Positions 11,441 through 24,539 of a stretch of DNA of 64,000 bases are shown here, in pieces. The stretch lies in NCBI GenBank assembly GCA_002104905.1, contig MCFE01000180.1, positions 62,001 to 126,000 on the forward strand. Direction: 5' to 3'. Each line of letters begins with the position of its first letter. The stretch's first letter is position 1. The DNA is from Basidiobolus meristosporus CBS 931.73. Its lineage: Eukaryota > Basidiobolomycota > Basidiobolomycetes > Basidiobolales > Basidiobolaceae. The notes under the pieces were generated by a model. It was given only the letters and a program-made list of their open reading frames with translations, did no database searches and was not told the DNA's origin. The translations under genes and the position numbers were made by a program.

Positions 11441-12227
11441 ATCCTGCAGAAAGTAATCCTAAAAACTAGTGACTAACAAAAGAAATCTGCCAGTTATTGT
11501 GGCACAAGGGTATCTAGACATATCAAAATTACACAAAGAGTACTTGCAATCATATGCCTTAATTTACATTGCTATGTTGAAATGATATGTGCTTTTAACC
11601 TAGGATCTGAAACTGATGATAGCCTGCTATGACTTCTGAAAAACAGAGGTGCTGCTGCCAGAACTTGACTGAAATGACACACTGCTCTAAACTTAACTGA
11701 GAAAATTCTTCCACTTTGTCACTCTGTATTAACTGCAACTGAAGGAACTAGAGTCACTTTGCCCCTTTTCATTGATGTCACTGGCCCAACCATTCAGGTA
11801 TCATTTGGATGACAATGTGAGAGAAGATTTACTCTATAAACTGATAATAGGCCTTACTGAAGCATATGGCTTACAAGCATATTTGACAATCACAACAGAG
11901 TGTCAACATTTTCTGATGCATAAGAGATCAACTATGAAGTGCATATCCTATTCCTGAAGAATATGTACTAATCCATAAGGATGTCCCTTTTACTCACCAA
12001 TATCTCAGCCCATTGGCAACCATTAAGAGAAACACCAAGTATAAGCCAGCTGCATCAAAAGATTTGCCTGTGTCTACTTAAGTTTTAAAGTAAACTCATG
12101 GCAATTCTGAAGTGGAATTTGCATACATATGAAGATTCCCAATTTATAGAAGAAAGCTTCAGGAATTAGCAATAATGACCTCTCTTACCACTAAACAAGA
12201 GAAGTCTCCTGGGGCCATGTAATTGTT
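11441..12227. other. AT-rich stretch, unassigned
   Basis: One plus-strand frame of 61 codons (11,772-11,957) reads like real protein with a VREDLLYKLIIGLTEAYGL stretch, but I cannot place it in a family. The rest has no clear coding or RNA gene signal. It is flanked by gypsy LTR relics, so decayed transposon is the likeliest origin. Confidence 0.4.
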
Positions 12228-12700
12228 GCAAGTAAATACAAGACCTGTAGAGGAATAGGGGTTTTGCTGGTAATGTATTCACTAAAACTTGAACTGATCT
12301 ATGTTGAAACTCCAGCAGCTCCTCATATGTATTTTGCCAGACCAATTGAGGGCTAATTGCATTTCCTAACATGGGTTGTGGCTGATGGCTCATTTGATTG
12401 CATCTTCATTATCCAATTAGACCTTACTGAATACCTCTATTTCTGTCTGATACAATTATGCTGATTCACCTGCAAACTGATATTGCTGAGTAGATAGATA
12501 ATATTCATATACTGATAAGCTAAACATAAGCTAATTGATTTGATTGAAAACTGACCCACCTTGAATATTCAAGAAATAGTTCATTACACTCTCCCCTACT
12601 AAACTTCAGAGGGTTCTGCTGTATATCTTATCTGTTGTGACAGAGACTTTCTCTGAGCTTGTTTCTTAGCATTACAAAGCTCCCAACAGTCAGACGCTTT
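12228..12700 (-). mobile_element. Gypsy 3' LTR (minus) with attached end of pol
   Basis: Positions 12,228-12,590 are a degenerate reverse-complement LTR. Directly after it, 12,591-12,700 read on the minus strand match the last part of gypsy pol and the purine tract (TAGTAGGGGAGA-like), so this is the 3' end of a second minus-strand gypsy element. It stops abruptly near 12,700, where a different repeat begins. Confidence 0.75.
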
Positions 12701-15218
12701 TGAAATATTACAGAGGTTTATAGGAAGTGAAATGGAGATTCAGAAGACTTACATGATGTCCACTTGTGGACTTATTGAGTTGCCACACAGTGTTTATACC
12801 TATTGTAAAGCTATGTAAATATAACTATTTGGTCCCTATTAAGGGAGTCTCAGGTGTACATGTGTCCAGATTCAGCTCATTTTGACAGGTAAGAGAGTTC
12901 CTGAAAATCCGTAACTCTCTAATCCTTAGCAATTTGCAATATATTGGAAACCAACTTTTGAGTTAACTCTCTGAAGTGTTAGCTCATAATATACTGATAA
13001 TCAAATGTACTCCCAGTTGTTTCATCACTCCCACATACCTAATATATTCATATACTAATAAGCTTGCTGTGGTGATGCATATGTTCCTGCTGCAATTGAA
13101 CCTACAGATGACCATTTAACCTATTTGACTAATACATTCTTCAGTACATGAGAGGGATTGCATATTATCTGTGCTTACTGGGTATGAGCCTGCACTGTTA
13201 GTTACTTGCTTCAGATAAATAACTTTTAGACTGAATTCTCATCTCACTACAAAATATCAATAGATGAGTTGTTGCAGTTTAAGAAGTGATATGGATATAA
13301 GGAACTTGTCAAGAATTAGTGATAATAATTGAACTGTGTTTATCCATAAAGAAGCTCAATACTTATACTTTTGTTGAAGTAATACAGTTGTAACACAGAG
13401 TAAGGAGGCTTTCTTAACTTTGAGGAGCATTCTGTAACAGTTTCAGGGCTAGTACATGATGTTTGGTAAAAGTGCTAATAAGATCTATAATTAGCAAAGT
13501 TAGGATGTGGTTTCTCTCCAATTTGATACATTGCCAAATTGACTTGGACTATTTTTCATATATTTATAACCAGGCCAGGATAATAACTTTCCCATACCTT
13601 CTATATACCATTTGCCAAAGCTAATAACTGGTCAGCATTATTGTAGTCTTACTCCTCAGCAGTTGACCTAACATCTTCTCTTCCTGACTAGCGCTTTCAG
13701 TGATATTTGGACTTGGTTTTCTTCAATCCTGATCTGGGACATTTTACTCTTACTAAAACTACATATTGTGGTGTTTCCTACCTTCTAAGATCATCTTGAC
13801 AAGATCTTATATATTCTTCTGATCTAAGCATAGATTTCTTGTACCAATAATTCTGTTACAATATTCAGATCTTCCATTTGCATCTAGATAGGTTTGATTT
13901 GGTATCACAGACTACCACAGCCTGATTGACAGCCATTCAAGGAAGCTTCATCCTAAGCTGGATGGATATGGCCTAAAATGCACTATTGCACTTATATTAA
14001 TAATCTCATTCAGCACTTGTCCATTTGCTTAAATGTTCCATATCTGGTCTTGAAGATACTGGTAGCTGGATTATTTCTTATTGATCTAGATCTGGATCAT
14101 ATAGATAGTATATCCATGGTCTCTCAGATCCCCAAAGTGCTCAGGTGATATTACTGCCACCTATAGCTGGAAGCTGCAAGTAAACTGATCTGGTTATAAC
14201 ATCAAGATTAATATCTGATCCATAGCAAGATATATGGTCAGCAAATATTGTATGCATAGTGATATTTGAGTTGGTATAGGGCAACTAGTACATTCCTCAA
14301 TAGTATTTCATAGATACACTACAATACATATAGAAGCTATATGCATACACTCTGGTCAGTATCTCTAGTCACTTTTCTTGATAGTAGTAGAAGCTCCATG
14401 TTAAGATATTTATGGAAATATCACATTCCACTGTTTTGGATGCTTGTTGTAGGTATGTAGCTTGTCTAAAAAGTATCTCACAAATCCTCAGAATCATTGG
14501 TGCTAGAAATAATATCACTGGTATTTCATAGATACCACTCCAAAGTTGGCATGCCTGAGATCACTGATCTTTGCCCAAATATATAGATCTTATATTTCCT
14601 TCTGATTCTCAGGATATGGGCAAGCTGATCCCTATATTTGTTTGCATATCAAGCTTCATACCAGGGCAACAAATGGCATCAAAGTGCTTGAGTGTCATTT
14701 CACTTCAAGTGGCTAGAAACTTGGCATTAATATGTATATCATGTAGTATACACCTTACTGATCTGGACCTTTTGCTGGGAGTATGCAGCTTCTCAGAGCT
14801 TCATCCTTATACACATTTCATAATTTGAAACTGCCTAACATGAATATCTTGCCATATGACCACTTTCTTCTTGTTGTGCCTACTGCAAAGGCAAAGGCCT
14901 CTCTCTCAATGATTTAGCAGTTCTTTGCAACTGCAGTACATTTCATTCTGTTATAACTTCAGGTAGACAAGGCAGTCTTTCTCCCAAATAAAAGCACAGT
15001 ACTAAAGCAAGCTTGGGGCTCATAACCTGCTTTGATAGCCGAGAGATTTATAGGAGGTGAAGTTGTAAATTAAAAGATTTACATGATATTCACTTGTTGA
15101 TTTGTTTGGTTACATTATGGTATTTAAACTTATTCCAAGCTATGTAAATGTAACTACTGGGTCATTGTGTCCCATATACCCTATAATATCTAATAATACT
15201 ATCAACATACTTAAACAA
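12700..15218 (-). mobile_element. Unclassified minus-strand LTR-like element, interrupted
   Basis: Two direct copies of a sequence of about 130 bp lie at about 12,712-12,840 and 15,045-15,165, each containing TTTATAGGA and AAGCTATGTAAAT, as expected of LTRs. Just inside the right copy (15,014-15,030, minus strand) is GGTTATGAGCCCCAAGC, the same primer-site sequence used by the copia elements here. The interior has no long frame; a minus-strand fragment near 14,870-14,930 (EREAFAFA-like) could be an RNase H remnant, which is uncertain. The right LTR is cut by the copia insertion at 15,219. A short repeat at about 13,380-13,520 resembles 50,690-50,870. Confidence 0.5.
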
Positions 15219-15564
15219 TGCTGTAAAAACTTGCAATTCCACCTAAATATTCACCTAACTTAGTCTCTTGGATCATTACCTTCAAATCCTAGAGAATACT
15301 GACCAAATTCCTAGTTGGGATTTACTTATAATATTTTCACCAAGATACTAGGTACCCAGGACATGAAAATTCTCAAAGTTGTCTAAACAGCCCCAAACTT
15401 TGCACACGTTTTTGGGACCTTCCTTTACCTATTCTATGTGTTTATTATGCCAAGACCATGTAAAGTATAGATACTATTTTTATATTCAATACATCATTGA
15501 GTGAAAACCACACAATCTACTTGTTCTCCCAATCACTTCCAATATCTCCAAAACTCTTACAGCA
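15219..15564 (+). repeat. 5' LTR of a degenerate copia element
   Basis: It reads TGCTGTAAAAAC ... CTCTTACAGCA and matches the 349-bp copia LTR at 45,285-45,633 (reverse complement) with scattered changes. It is followed at once by the primer site GGTTATGAGCCCC. A degraded TATA/AATACA region sits where the intact LTR has TATAAATA and AATAAA. Confidence 0.9.
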
Positions 15565-18500
15565 GGTTATGAGCCCCAAGCTATAGCTCTCTGCAATATC
15601 TACTACTGTTATTACTGGAATTTTTCTCTCTGCTGAAAAGTTGGATGGATCTAACTACCAAGTGTGGAAGGTGAAGATGAAGATGCTGCTACAAGAAAAA
15701 GGTCTTTGGGATATTATCATGGGAGAAGAATGCCCTCCTAAAAACATGGGAGAGGAAGCCTTAAAGTACCAGAAAAAAGAACAAAGTGCCTTTAACTGCA
15801 TTTGCCTTAATGTTAAGGACAAATTGCAATTCAATGCTCAAGAGCAAAAACAGCAAAGAATGCCTGGAGGGCATTAGAAGACACCTACCAGTCATGTTCA
15901 GCTGCTCACAAATGTATCTGAGACAAAAGTTCTTTACTACAAAGTTGCTGCCAGGATAAGAAATGAAAAATATAATTAACAGAATTACCCTGCTGGTAGA
16001 TGAAATGGAATCAGTGGGTGTACCAACTACTGATTAGGATGTGATAGTTACAATCCTGAATAGCCTGATAGACAAGTTTCAGGGCCTTGTATCAGCCCTA
16101 GAGTCCAGAACTGAAGATTTGACCTTATATTACATATGTGTAAGGCTCTTTGATGAAGAATTACAAAAATCAAGCACCAATAAAAAGGAAGAAGAAAATG
16201 CTTTAGTAAGCAACAATAACCAACAAAGGAGGTACCCAAGACCCTACAAAGCCAATAGCAACCTGTTTTGCAACTACTGCAAAAGGAAAGGACACACATC
16301 AGACTAATGTCTCAGAAAGAGAGATAATCAGCAAAAGAAGCCTCAATATGGAAATGCCGCAACAACTGAGGATAGACTATTCATATCTGCACTAAATATG
16401 ACCGCAAAGAAGGACATTCAGACATGGTATATTGACTCTGAAGCATCTCAACACTTTACACACTAAAAAGAACTTTTTACCCAATATCAAGAAATTTCAA
16501 TTAAGAAGGTTTTCATGGGTTACAAGAGAATACTTGATGCAGTGGGAGAAGGAACTATCCAAGCAAGCCTAAGAAGCAGTGAAGGATGCCATACACTGAC
16601 CTTTAGAGAAGTACTCTATGTACCAGAAATAGCCAAGAACCTACTATCTGTAAGCAAGGACACTGCAGAAGGACTCAGTTTCAGCTTTGACAATTCTGGA
16701 ATCAAGATCACTGATCAAAATGGCGCCCATATTGCTTTGGGTGTCAGAAATCAGAATATATAAAGGATTACTTATATTCAATCATATTTAGAAGCCAATA
16801 TAAGTAACTTAAGTGAAGAAACACCAATGCTTTGGCAGAGGAGATTTGAGCACATTAATATTGATTATTTGTACAAAATGAATGAAGATCAGCTAATTTC
16901 TGGAGTAAAGATTGATCCCCCAGCTAATTTTGAGCACTGTGAAGCCTGTATATATGGGAAACAAGCCAGACAACCATTCAAGTGCTTTGGGTTGATCAAT
17001 ACTAAGAAAAAGTTAGATCTAATTCCCTCAGGTCTGTGTGGACCTATGGAAAATTTATCCTTAGGCAGGATGAAATATTTAGTCACCTTTGTTGATGATT
17101 ATACAAGATACAAATAGGTCTACTTCATGGAGAGAAAGGAAGAAGCTCTGCCTAAGCTCAGGGAGCTCTAAGCCATGGTGGAGAGAGAAACTGGTGAAAA
17201 AATCAAGAAAATACGCTCTGACAATGGTGAAGAATATACCTCATAACTCATCATCCACTTCTGCAAAATTGATGGGATAAAGCAAGAGACTACTGTCCCA
17301 TACTCCCCACAGCAAAATGGAGTATCAGAATGTGCTAACAGATCAATAATTGATATGACAAGATCTATGATCCATGATCAAAAATTATCCTATGATTTTT
17401 GGGTGCAATCAGTTGCCACTGCTGTATGCCTTAAAAACAGGAGTTATAACAGAATACCTTGTGATTCTACTCCATTTGAAGCATGTTGTGGATACAGACC
17501 AAGTGCAGAACATCTAAGAATATTTGGGTGTACAGCATATGCCAAGAAACTGCCTGGAAATCAGTCAAAATTTGAACCAAAAAGTGTAAAATGCATATTT
17601 TTGGGCTACTGCAATGAGAGTAAAGCATACAGACTCTACAATGCTAAAGCAAAGAAGCTAATCAAGTCCAGGGATGATGAAAATTTAGAATTTTTACAAA
17701 AAATGACATCAGTTGATGACAAAAATCTGATCTCAAGTCCACCAATTGTCAGGATTGAATCAGAGCAAAGCAATGAAAATTTTATCACTCCATAGGCCTC
17801 TACAACTGTGGTTCAGTCAGAATCAGTGCCCAGGAATATCCCAGAAGTGATCATTCCAGTATCAAATTTGGAGATCCAATTGGACAACAAAATAGCCTAA
17901 ATTACTCTAACAATGAGGTTGCAAACTTAGCCTATGCCTATTCAGTCCATATTGATGAGCCCCAGATGGTGAAAGAGGCCCTAAATAGCCCTCAGACAAA
18001 GTTTTGGAGATCTTCAATGACTGAGGATTACCAGGCCCTGATGGAAAATTGAACTAGGGACTTAGTCAAATTACCAATCAACCAAAACTCAGTTGGATGT
18101 AGATGTGTGTTCAAGACAAAATACATGGCTGATGGTACAATTGAAAGATACAAAGCAAGACTTGTGGCCAAAGGATACTCTCAAGCAAAAGGACTTGACT
18201 ATACTGAGACCTTTGCACTGGTAGCCAAGTTTAATTCCATCAGATCAATATTGGCTTTTGCAGTCAATTATATGTTCTTTATTCATCTAATGGATGTAAA
18301 AGCTGCATTTTTGAATGGAGAACTTGCTGAGGACATGTATATGAACCAGCCTGATGGGCTTGTGACCAAGATAAGCTCCATTTGATCTGCAAGCTTAAAT
18401 AGTCACTATATGGTCTCAAAGAATCACCAAGAGCCTGGAGTTGCAAGATAGAATCCTATTTGGAATCTTTGAGTTTCAAAAGGAGTAATGCTGACAATAG

Positions 18501-19336
18501 CATAAACTATAAGCCAGATAGAGCAAGTCCAGTTCTATTAGCTTTATATGTGGATGATCTTATTATAGCCACCAATAACCAGCAAACATTGGAAGAGACT
18601 AAATCCATCCTATATATAGAGGACAAGTTGTCCAATCTAGGAGAACTCAGTTGCTACTTAGAGATTAAGCTCTCCATAGAGAAAAGTACCCAGACTATTA
18701 CCCTAAGCCAATCAAAGTATATTCAAGATATACTAAAGAAGTACTAAATGGAAGACTGTAAACCAGCAGCTACCCCAATGGAGACAAACCTTAACTTGGT
18801 CAAAGCTCAACCAAGTCAAGAGAGCTTGGTGCCATCTGAAAGCCCTGACTTTCCTTATCAATCTATGGTTGGCTGTCTGATGTATATCATGCTTGGAACA
18901 CGTCCAGATATCTCATATTCAGTGGGAGTTGTTGGCCAACATAATCAGAACTATGGATCTGATCATATTGCAGCAGTTAAGTGGATTTTTAGATACCTAA
19001 AAGGAACCGCTGATATCTGCTTAAGATACACTTATAATGATTCAGAACAGGATCTTGTGGGATACTCTGATGCTGATTGGGGACAAAATTTGGAAGACAG
19101 AAGATCCACCACAGGATACAGCTTTCTTTACTGTAAAGGAGCAATTTCATGGAATTCAAGAAAGCAACCAACTGTAGCACTTTCCACCACAGAGGCAGAG
19201 TACATGGCAGCCTGTGAAGCTACAAAAGAAGCAATGTGGCTAAGAAAACTTTTTACAGATTTAGGCCTATGTCAAAAACGCCTATTACTTTATTTCAAGA
19301 TAATCAAGGATGTATACAATTAGGTAGAAATCCAAC
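15565..19336 (+). pseudogene. Ty1/copia gag-pol relic, plus strand
   Basis: The relic is collinear with the minus-strand element at 40,950-45,633. Open pieces cover Gag N-terminus (15,641-15,877), Gag with zinc knuckle CNYCKRKGH (16,041-16,307), protease-to-integrase (16,515-17,117), integrase core end (17,355-17,795), RT (18,107-18,385; 18,460-18,747 with YVDD) and RNase H (18,748-19,323). The usual Gag start ATG is changed to ATA. Many stops and frameshifts make it dead. Near 17,700 the integrase and RT parts are in one frame, unlike the younger copy, which has lost one base there. The element is cut at about 19,336 and has no 3' LTR. Confidence 0.92.
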
Positions 19337-19775
19337 TTAGCTGTCTTCCATGTGCCAGCTCATCACATCCATTGCAGACCTGAAGGTAATATTCTTGATG
19401 AGATTGGGATATGTTAGTACCTGCAACTTAACTCATCTTCCTATCTCCCCACACATCCGCTCCACAGGAAACTCCCAAAGGGTGAGTCAAGGCCCAATAT
19501 TCTCCACACACCATGCAAGATGGAGTAGAGAATGGATACACTAGTGGCAGAGATCTACATGTTCAGCTTTATGATTGTAGTATAGCCGCTCAAATCCCAT
19601 CACAAACTCCTCATACAACAGCTTTAAATGCATTAAGTTGCCATTGGTGATCTGCTTCTGGATAAATATTCCTACAATGTCCACATATGACTCCCAATGC
19701 CTCCAATGTACTCTTGGTAGAAATGGCCTCAGAACACCACATGAATAAGTACATATCTAGTTCATCCAGTCTTTA
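19337..19775 (-). pseudogene. KDZ/Plavaka-like transposase relic
   Basis: One minus-strand frame reads EFVMGFERLYYNHKAEH, then VDLCH, a stop, CIHSLLHLAWCVENIGP, a stop, and LTLWEFPVERMCGEI. A block with the order ...LYY...H...CxHxLLH...GP...ME/VER..G is characteristic of the KDZ/Plavaka transposases common in fungi. Two stops interrupt the frame. The similar relic at 1,060-1,655 lies next to the same foldback-type repeat, which suggests that the repeat belongs to this transposon. It truncates the copia relic to its left. Confidence 0.62.
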
Positions 19776-19789
19776 CATTTGTATTGTTG

Positions 19790-20036
19790 CATATACAGGC
19801 ACTATATTTAAATATTAGCCCTAAAGTAAAACCTATAAAAGCACCTATAGTGCCAGATAGTACCAGTGGACCAAGATAGTGCCATGCATTATGGTGAAAC
19901 ACAGGGGCTGATTTGCATGAAGATGCAGAGCTATGTTTTGCAGCCTGTGGCCAAGTATAGGCTCACTTAGCCTTCTTGTCACACTATGGCATCATTTGGC
20001 ACTCATGGCTCAATGTGGCACTATCCAACAGAACAA
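19790..20036. repeat. Copy of the foldback-element loop and one arm
   Basis: This stretch follows positions 660-1,050 closely, including the paired words TAGTACCAG and TAGTGCCA and the GGTGAAACACAGGGG block, but with one arm only. A segment present in the first copy (about 760-880) is missing here. It adjoins the transposase relic on one side and the unfamiliar coding element on the other. Confidence 0.75.
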
Positions 20037-20039
20037 GTC

Positions 20040-22280
20040 TAATAATATGGACTCCTCAGGCTCTCAGTGAAGTAGGCAATTGATAACCTCTGCAGAGCCA
20101 CAAGCAGACCTTTATGCTCAGGCACATGAGAATGTAGCAAACGCAGTACCCTTAGTTGAAGATCAGCAAGTGGCCATGATAACATCACTACCACCCATAT
20201 TACCAAGTATGCTGTCAGCTCATACCAGAGCATTATTAAAGCAATTTGGTGCAGTGGCTGATAGGATAGATGCACTGGCCCAGAGAAATCATAAAATAGT
20301 CCAGAAACAGGATGAGCAGATATTATGTGTAGAGCAATCAATATCCCAGGTAGAGAAAGCAGCATCTTTGCTAGAAAGAAAGAACTCAAGTAGCTCAATG
20401 TCACAGCCAAGAACTGAGCCATTTCCCAATGTCACAGCAGAGGAACACTGTACAGTCTTTGAAGCACAACAACAGCACCCAAATATAAAGCCCACAGAAA
20501 ACCCTATCACAGTGTGGGAGGGAGATAATAGGTGTTTATACTAAAGCTTAAAAATCAAAAGACATTGAAGATCTGTGAAGCCATTGAGTGCAATAATGAA
20601 CAGTGGGCTAATATACAAGATGTTGTCAGAAGTCTACATGCTATCACCTTAAGGCTGGTATACCATGGGACCATCAGGAACTCAAGGCTAAGCAGAATGT
20701 ACTTGACTTGTTCCATGAGCATTATCCTAAATTCAAATGGGCAAATGGATTTTGGGCCAGCATTGGTATGCTAAGAAAGTATCTTAGAATAGCAGAAACT
20801 ATCAAAGGCAGAAGAATAAGGGTCCATGGCTAAAAGCCAGCAGCTTCTGCAAAAGCCTGTTACAAGCAGGGCCAAAAGCTCCAGATAAGCATTAAAGAGA
20901 TGTCAGGTGGCTGGCAGAGTGCCAATTAGGGACAAGCAGGCAGACACAGATGCACCAGCACAATATATATCAAGTGACAAGTATAGTACCAATCAAGAAG
21001 CGCCTAGCCAAAGTAGCAGTGAAGGACCTGGCAGTGATAAAAACCAACTGCTCTTACAGGAACCCATTGCAACTTTGGTTGAGAGCTCAAAACAAGCAGG
21101 AAAGAAACACTAAGTTGCCAGCAGAGTGACAGCAAGGGACCAGCAGGCCAATACAAATGTGTCAGAGCAGAATTTATCCAGGAGAAAATGTAGTTCTTTA
21201 CAAGAAGCACTCAGACAAAGTAGCAGTGAAAGACCTGGCAGTGATAAAGGAAACGGTAAAGGGAAAAATGTCTACCCAAGCCTGAGACAGGGATGCATGC
21301 AAAAAAACTGCAGTTCTTGCCAATTAAAGCTGCAAGCCAGGAACAGACTGAATCCCATCATAACCAAGAAGAATTACCAACAAGAAAACAGTGTTTCACA
21401 AGAGTTAGAAGCGCAGCCAGTTGAGCTATACTCCAGCAAGGTAGATGAGTTTGCTGAAAAAGACAATTTGTCTACCACAGCCTCCACAACCTCCATTGTT
21501 GACAGAGTGGAGATCCCACTGACAGACAAGGCTACAATGTCAAGAGCTCAAAAGACTATCACAATGCCTTCAGTGGAGTTTTGGAACATCAATAGGCACA
21601 CCAAGAGGTTGCAGCACTTCTTCAAGAGCAGTGCTCAAGAAAATGCACTGGAATATTGCAAGGATTTATTGCAAAGACTGGCAGACAAGGAGCTAGACCT
21701 TGCAGTGCTGGCTGAAGGCCAGGACATGTGGGAACCAGTAAATCAACAGTGGCATATAGCTGTTGGGTTCCTGCCAAAGTTGTGGAACCAGAGCGTTACA
21801 GCAGAAATACTTATTGAGTGGTGGATTTTAATGGAGTTACTTGATGAGTGTGGGGCTGGGCTTAATGTTAGTGTAGGGTATAGTGACCTGTATTGGTCAA
21901 TACAATTGGTAATTGAGGTATAATTGAAGTTTCAACAAAAATATATCAATTTGTATGCATGAAATGTAAGAGAAACAGTTGAGTCAGGAAGTAAGGAGTA
22001 TGAAAAAGAGGCAATAGCCAATCAATTCACTCAAATGTAGGAGGTGATAGAGTGTCTGGGATCAGAAAGTGAGCAAATTGGCATGGAACCAATCAAAAGC
22101 CACTTATACATTGTTGTGATGAAAAATTCTGACTAAGTTTTTTGTGAAATCTGGGGTGCAAATATTTTTCAATAGTCTCTGGACAGTGTCCTAACAAGAT
22201 CAATACCTCTTAGTCATGGGAATTTAACCTTGTGATGGCCTTTTGATGGGATCATCTCAATAATTCTTCATAGGGAGACT
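20040..22280 (+). mobile_element. Unfamiliar repeated coding element, copy A (decayed)
   Basis: A decayed reading frame covers most of this stretch. Part 1 (20,080-20,544, 154 codons) holds a coiled-coil-like segment with many Q, E and K. A frameshift near 20,540 leads into a second frame with stops at about 20,774 and 21,113, then an open 265-codon part (21,126-21,923). Similarity to the minus-strand copy at 62,206-64,000 continues past the last stop to about 22,280, for example in an EPIKSHLYIV segment. There are two direct internal repeats about 208 bp apart (20,926 and 21,134), each with RD(K/Q)QA and ending SSSE.PGSDK. I recognise no RT, transposase, helicase or other known domain. Neither copy has visible LTRs or terminal inverted repeats; the shared right end lies near ATGAAGAATTATTG on the minus strand. 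Confidence 0.7.
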
Positions 22281-22304
22281 TTCCAGTGCATTATTTACTA
22301 AGGA

Positions 22305-22890
22305 AGAAATGAAGTAGAATACAAGAAGAACTCAGACAATGTAGCAGTCAAGGACCTAGCAGTGGTAATGGTAAAGACAAATGGAAAGGGAAAAGAAAAA
22401 AATCTTTCAAGCTTGAGACAGATAGGCATTGGAAAAAGCCGCAGTTCTCTCAATTAATACTACTAATCTAGAACAGTCTGAATCTTATAACAACTAAGAA
22501 GAAATTACAAGTATACAACAGCTTTTATCTCATGAGTCTGAACCACAGTGAGTGGAGTAACATTTCGGTGAGGTAGATGAGTTCTTGGAGCAAAGCAGTT
22601 TGCTAACTATGGCCTACATAACCTTGATTGTGAATAAACTAGAGATTCTATGGACAGAGAGAGCAACAGCATCCAGAAATTAGAGGACTACAGAAGTTTT
22701 GAAAAGTAATAGGCACACCAAGAGGCTGAAGCATAACTTCAAAAGGAGTATTCAAGAATACACACTTGAATATTGCAGAGATATATTGTAAAGACTAGCT
22801 GATGAGGTGCTTGGCCTTACATTACCAGCTCAAGGCCAGGATATATGGAGACCAGGGAATGGACAATGGCATAAAGCTTAAAAGCTGCCA
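22305..22890 (+). repeat. Partial third copy of the unfamiliar coding element
   Basis: Beginning near a run like AAGAACTCAGACAATGTAGC, it follows the 21,200-21,760 part of copy A (GSD-K-KGKN region, then the RHTKRL and DLLQRLAD regions) at lower similarity with many stops and deletions. It lies in tandem just downstream of copy A. Confidence 0.6.
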
Positions 22891-23179
22891 CCAAAGTCAA
22901 CAAAAAAGGGAGTGTCATAAAGACTTAAGAAGACTAACACAGGGCTATTAGATCTGTGCCCAGAGTTTTGTCTGTATAACCAATCCAGATATCTTGGCTA
23001 TCAAAGACCAGGAAGAGGCTATTTAGAACCTGCTATTGAAACCTATAAAAGTTATGAACAACTATGTTCAAGTGTTTTGACAGTACCTTGATGCCATTGT
23101 AAAGGTCTGATCAAGATAGACTCACTGATAAAAACAAATTTTTTCATCAGTCTAGTGATGGTATATGCTGAGCAAACAC
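22891..23179. other. AT-rich spacer
   Basis: No frame or repeat that I can assign. Confidence 0.4.
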
Positions 23180-23510
23180 TTAAGAAATGGCCAGCAGAAT
23201 ACCATTATGATATCAACTGAATTCCAAGCTTTTTAGCACTGAAAACTGTCAATATCTCAGTTCCTAGTTGTTGAACAGACAAGAAGCCATATTTATGAGG
23301 AGGGGACTGGGCCCACTTGCACTTATACCAGATTTGGTAGTTGGCTACCAGCTACTTACATCACAAATTGCAACTTAAACTTTACAGGAGAAGCATCAGC
23401 TGAACACCATCAAAACACCATCTGAATGCCAGCTTATTACCAGCTGAAATCAGACAAGTTCCAAGCTTGAGATTTTTTATAGGGATATCTAGCTTTTTCA
23501 TTGCACTGGA
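23180..23510 (+). repeat. Dispersed repeat of about 300 bp, copy 1
   Basis: It starts near AAATGGCCAGCAGAATACCAT and ends near AAGCTTGAGATTTTTTATAGGG. It shares its order of blocks with copies at 23,815-24,090, 24,540-24,880 and 47,215-47,520: GGCCAGCA, TTCCAAGTTT, a GAGGAGACTAGGCC-like block, TTTGGTAATTAG and a variable run of CCAGC-type words. There is no coding potential, so it may be a SINE or MITE-like element. Confidence 0.7.
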
Positions 23511-23814
23511 GATTATGTAATTCCTCCATATATGTTTATTGGTCACCAAAGTGGTAGCAATATGTGCTCTAGATGGGTAGTGACACTCTATCTGTTAAGG
23601 AGATGCTAGTGGATATTAGGAGTTATGTACCAGGAATATGATCAGACAATCAGCAGATATTCATACTAAAGACTTATTCAACATTTGTGGAATACTAGCA
23701 GAGATATATGGCTTAATAGAGTTTTTACTTGAAGTATCATAGGTTCCAGCTTTTTACAGGAAAAATAGGTATATATCCCACAAATTGCTGTGCTTGGCAA
23801 CTCTTGTATGAAAT

Positions 23815-24090
23815 CTCCCCAAGAAAACAACTTAGGAACAGGCCATCAGAATACTATCCTTATGTCAGCAGAATTCCAAGTTCTTCAAAGCTGACAACCC
23901 CCAGTATCCTGGTACTAGCTGTTGGACAGACAAGCAGACCTATTTTCCAAGAAGTGACTAGGCCAATTGGCACTCATACCTAAGTTTGGTAATTAGCCAC
24001 TCACAACTTGCATCAAAAATAGCAACTGAAAATTTGAACAAAAAAAGCCAGCTGAAACCAGATGAATTTCAAGTTTAAGATTTTCATAGT
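23815..24090 (+). repeat. Dispersed repeat of about 300 bp, copy 2
   Basis: It has the same blocks as the copy at 23,180, with a shorter run of CCAGC words and a GAAGTGACTAGGCC block. It ends near AAGTTTAAGATTTTCATAG. Confidence 0.7.
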
Positions 24091-24539
24091 AATTTTGTAG
24101 TAACCAAAACACAGATTCTCCAGAACAGGTTTACTCCAGGTCAGAGTGAAACATCAGTATATTAACAGAGATGTGCCAGCACAATACTGCCAAGCGCAAT
24201 ATAAGATCCAAGCTTACTACTTTTTATGCAGTATATGATAGAACTTTACTGATATATTGAGTGGCAATACTATATAATAGTGGCAGATTTGAATACTGGA
24301 TGTTACATTAGCTTAATGAACTGGATTCCAGCTTATGATCATCTCCAGAGTATGTGAGCAAGGTGACAGCTCACTGGAGGAGCTCAAAGCTTTTTGAAAC
24401 CCTCCACAATTTTTGCAATTCTATTGAAAGAAAGAAAATGGAACAGATTGCCACAGTGCTAAGGATGTTCCAGCTGATTTCTTTCAGTTATCACTTTGAG
24501 ATTCATTAGCTCTCACATCTCTATCATGATATTACACTA

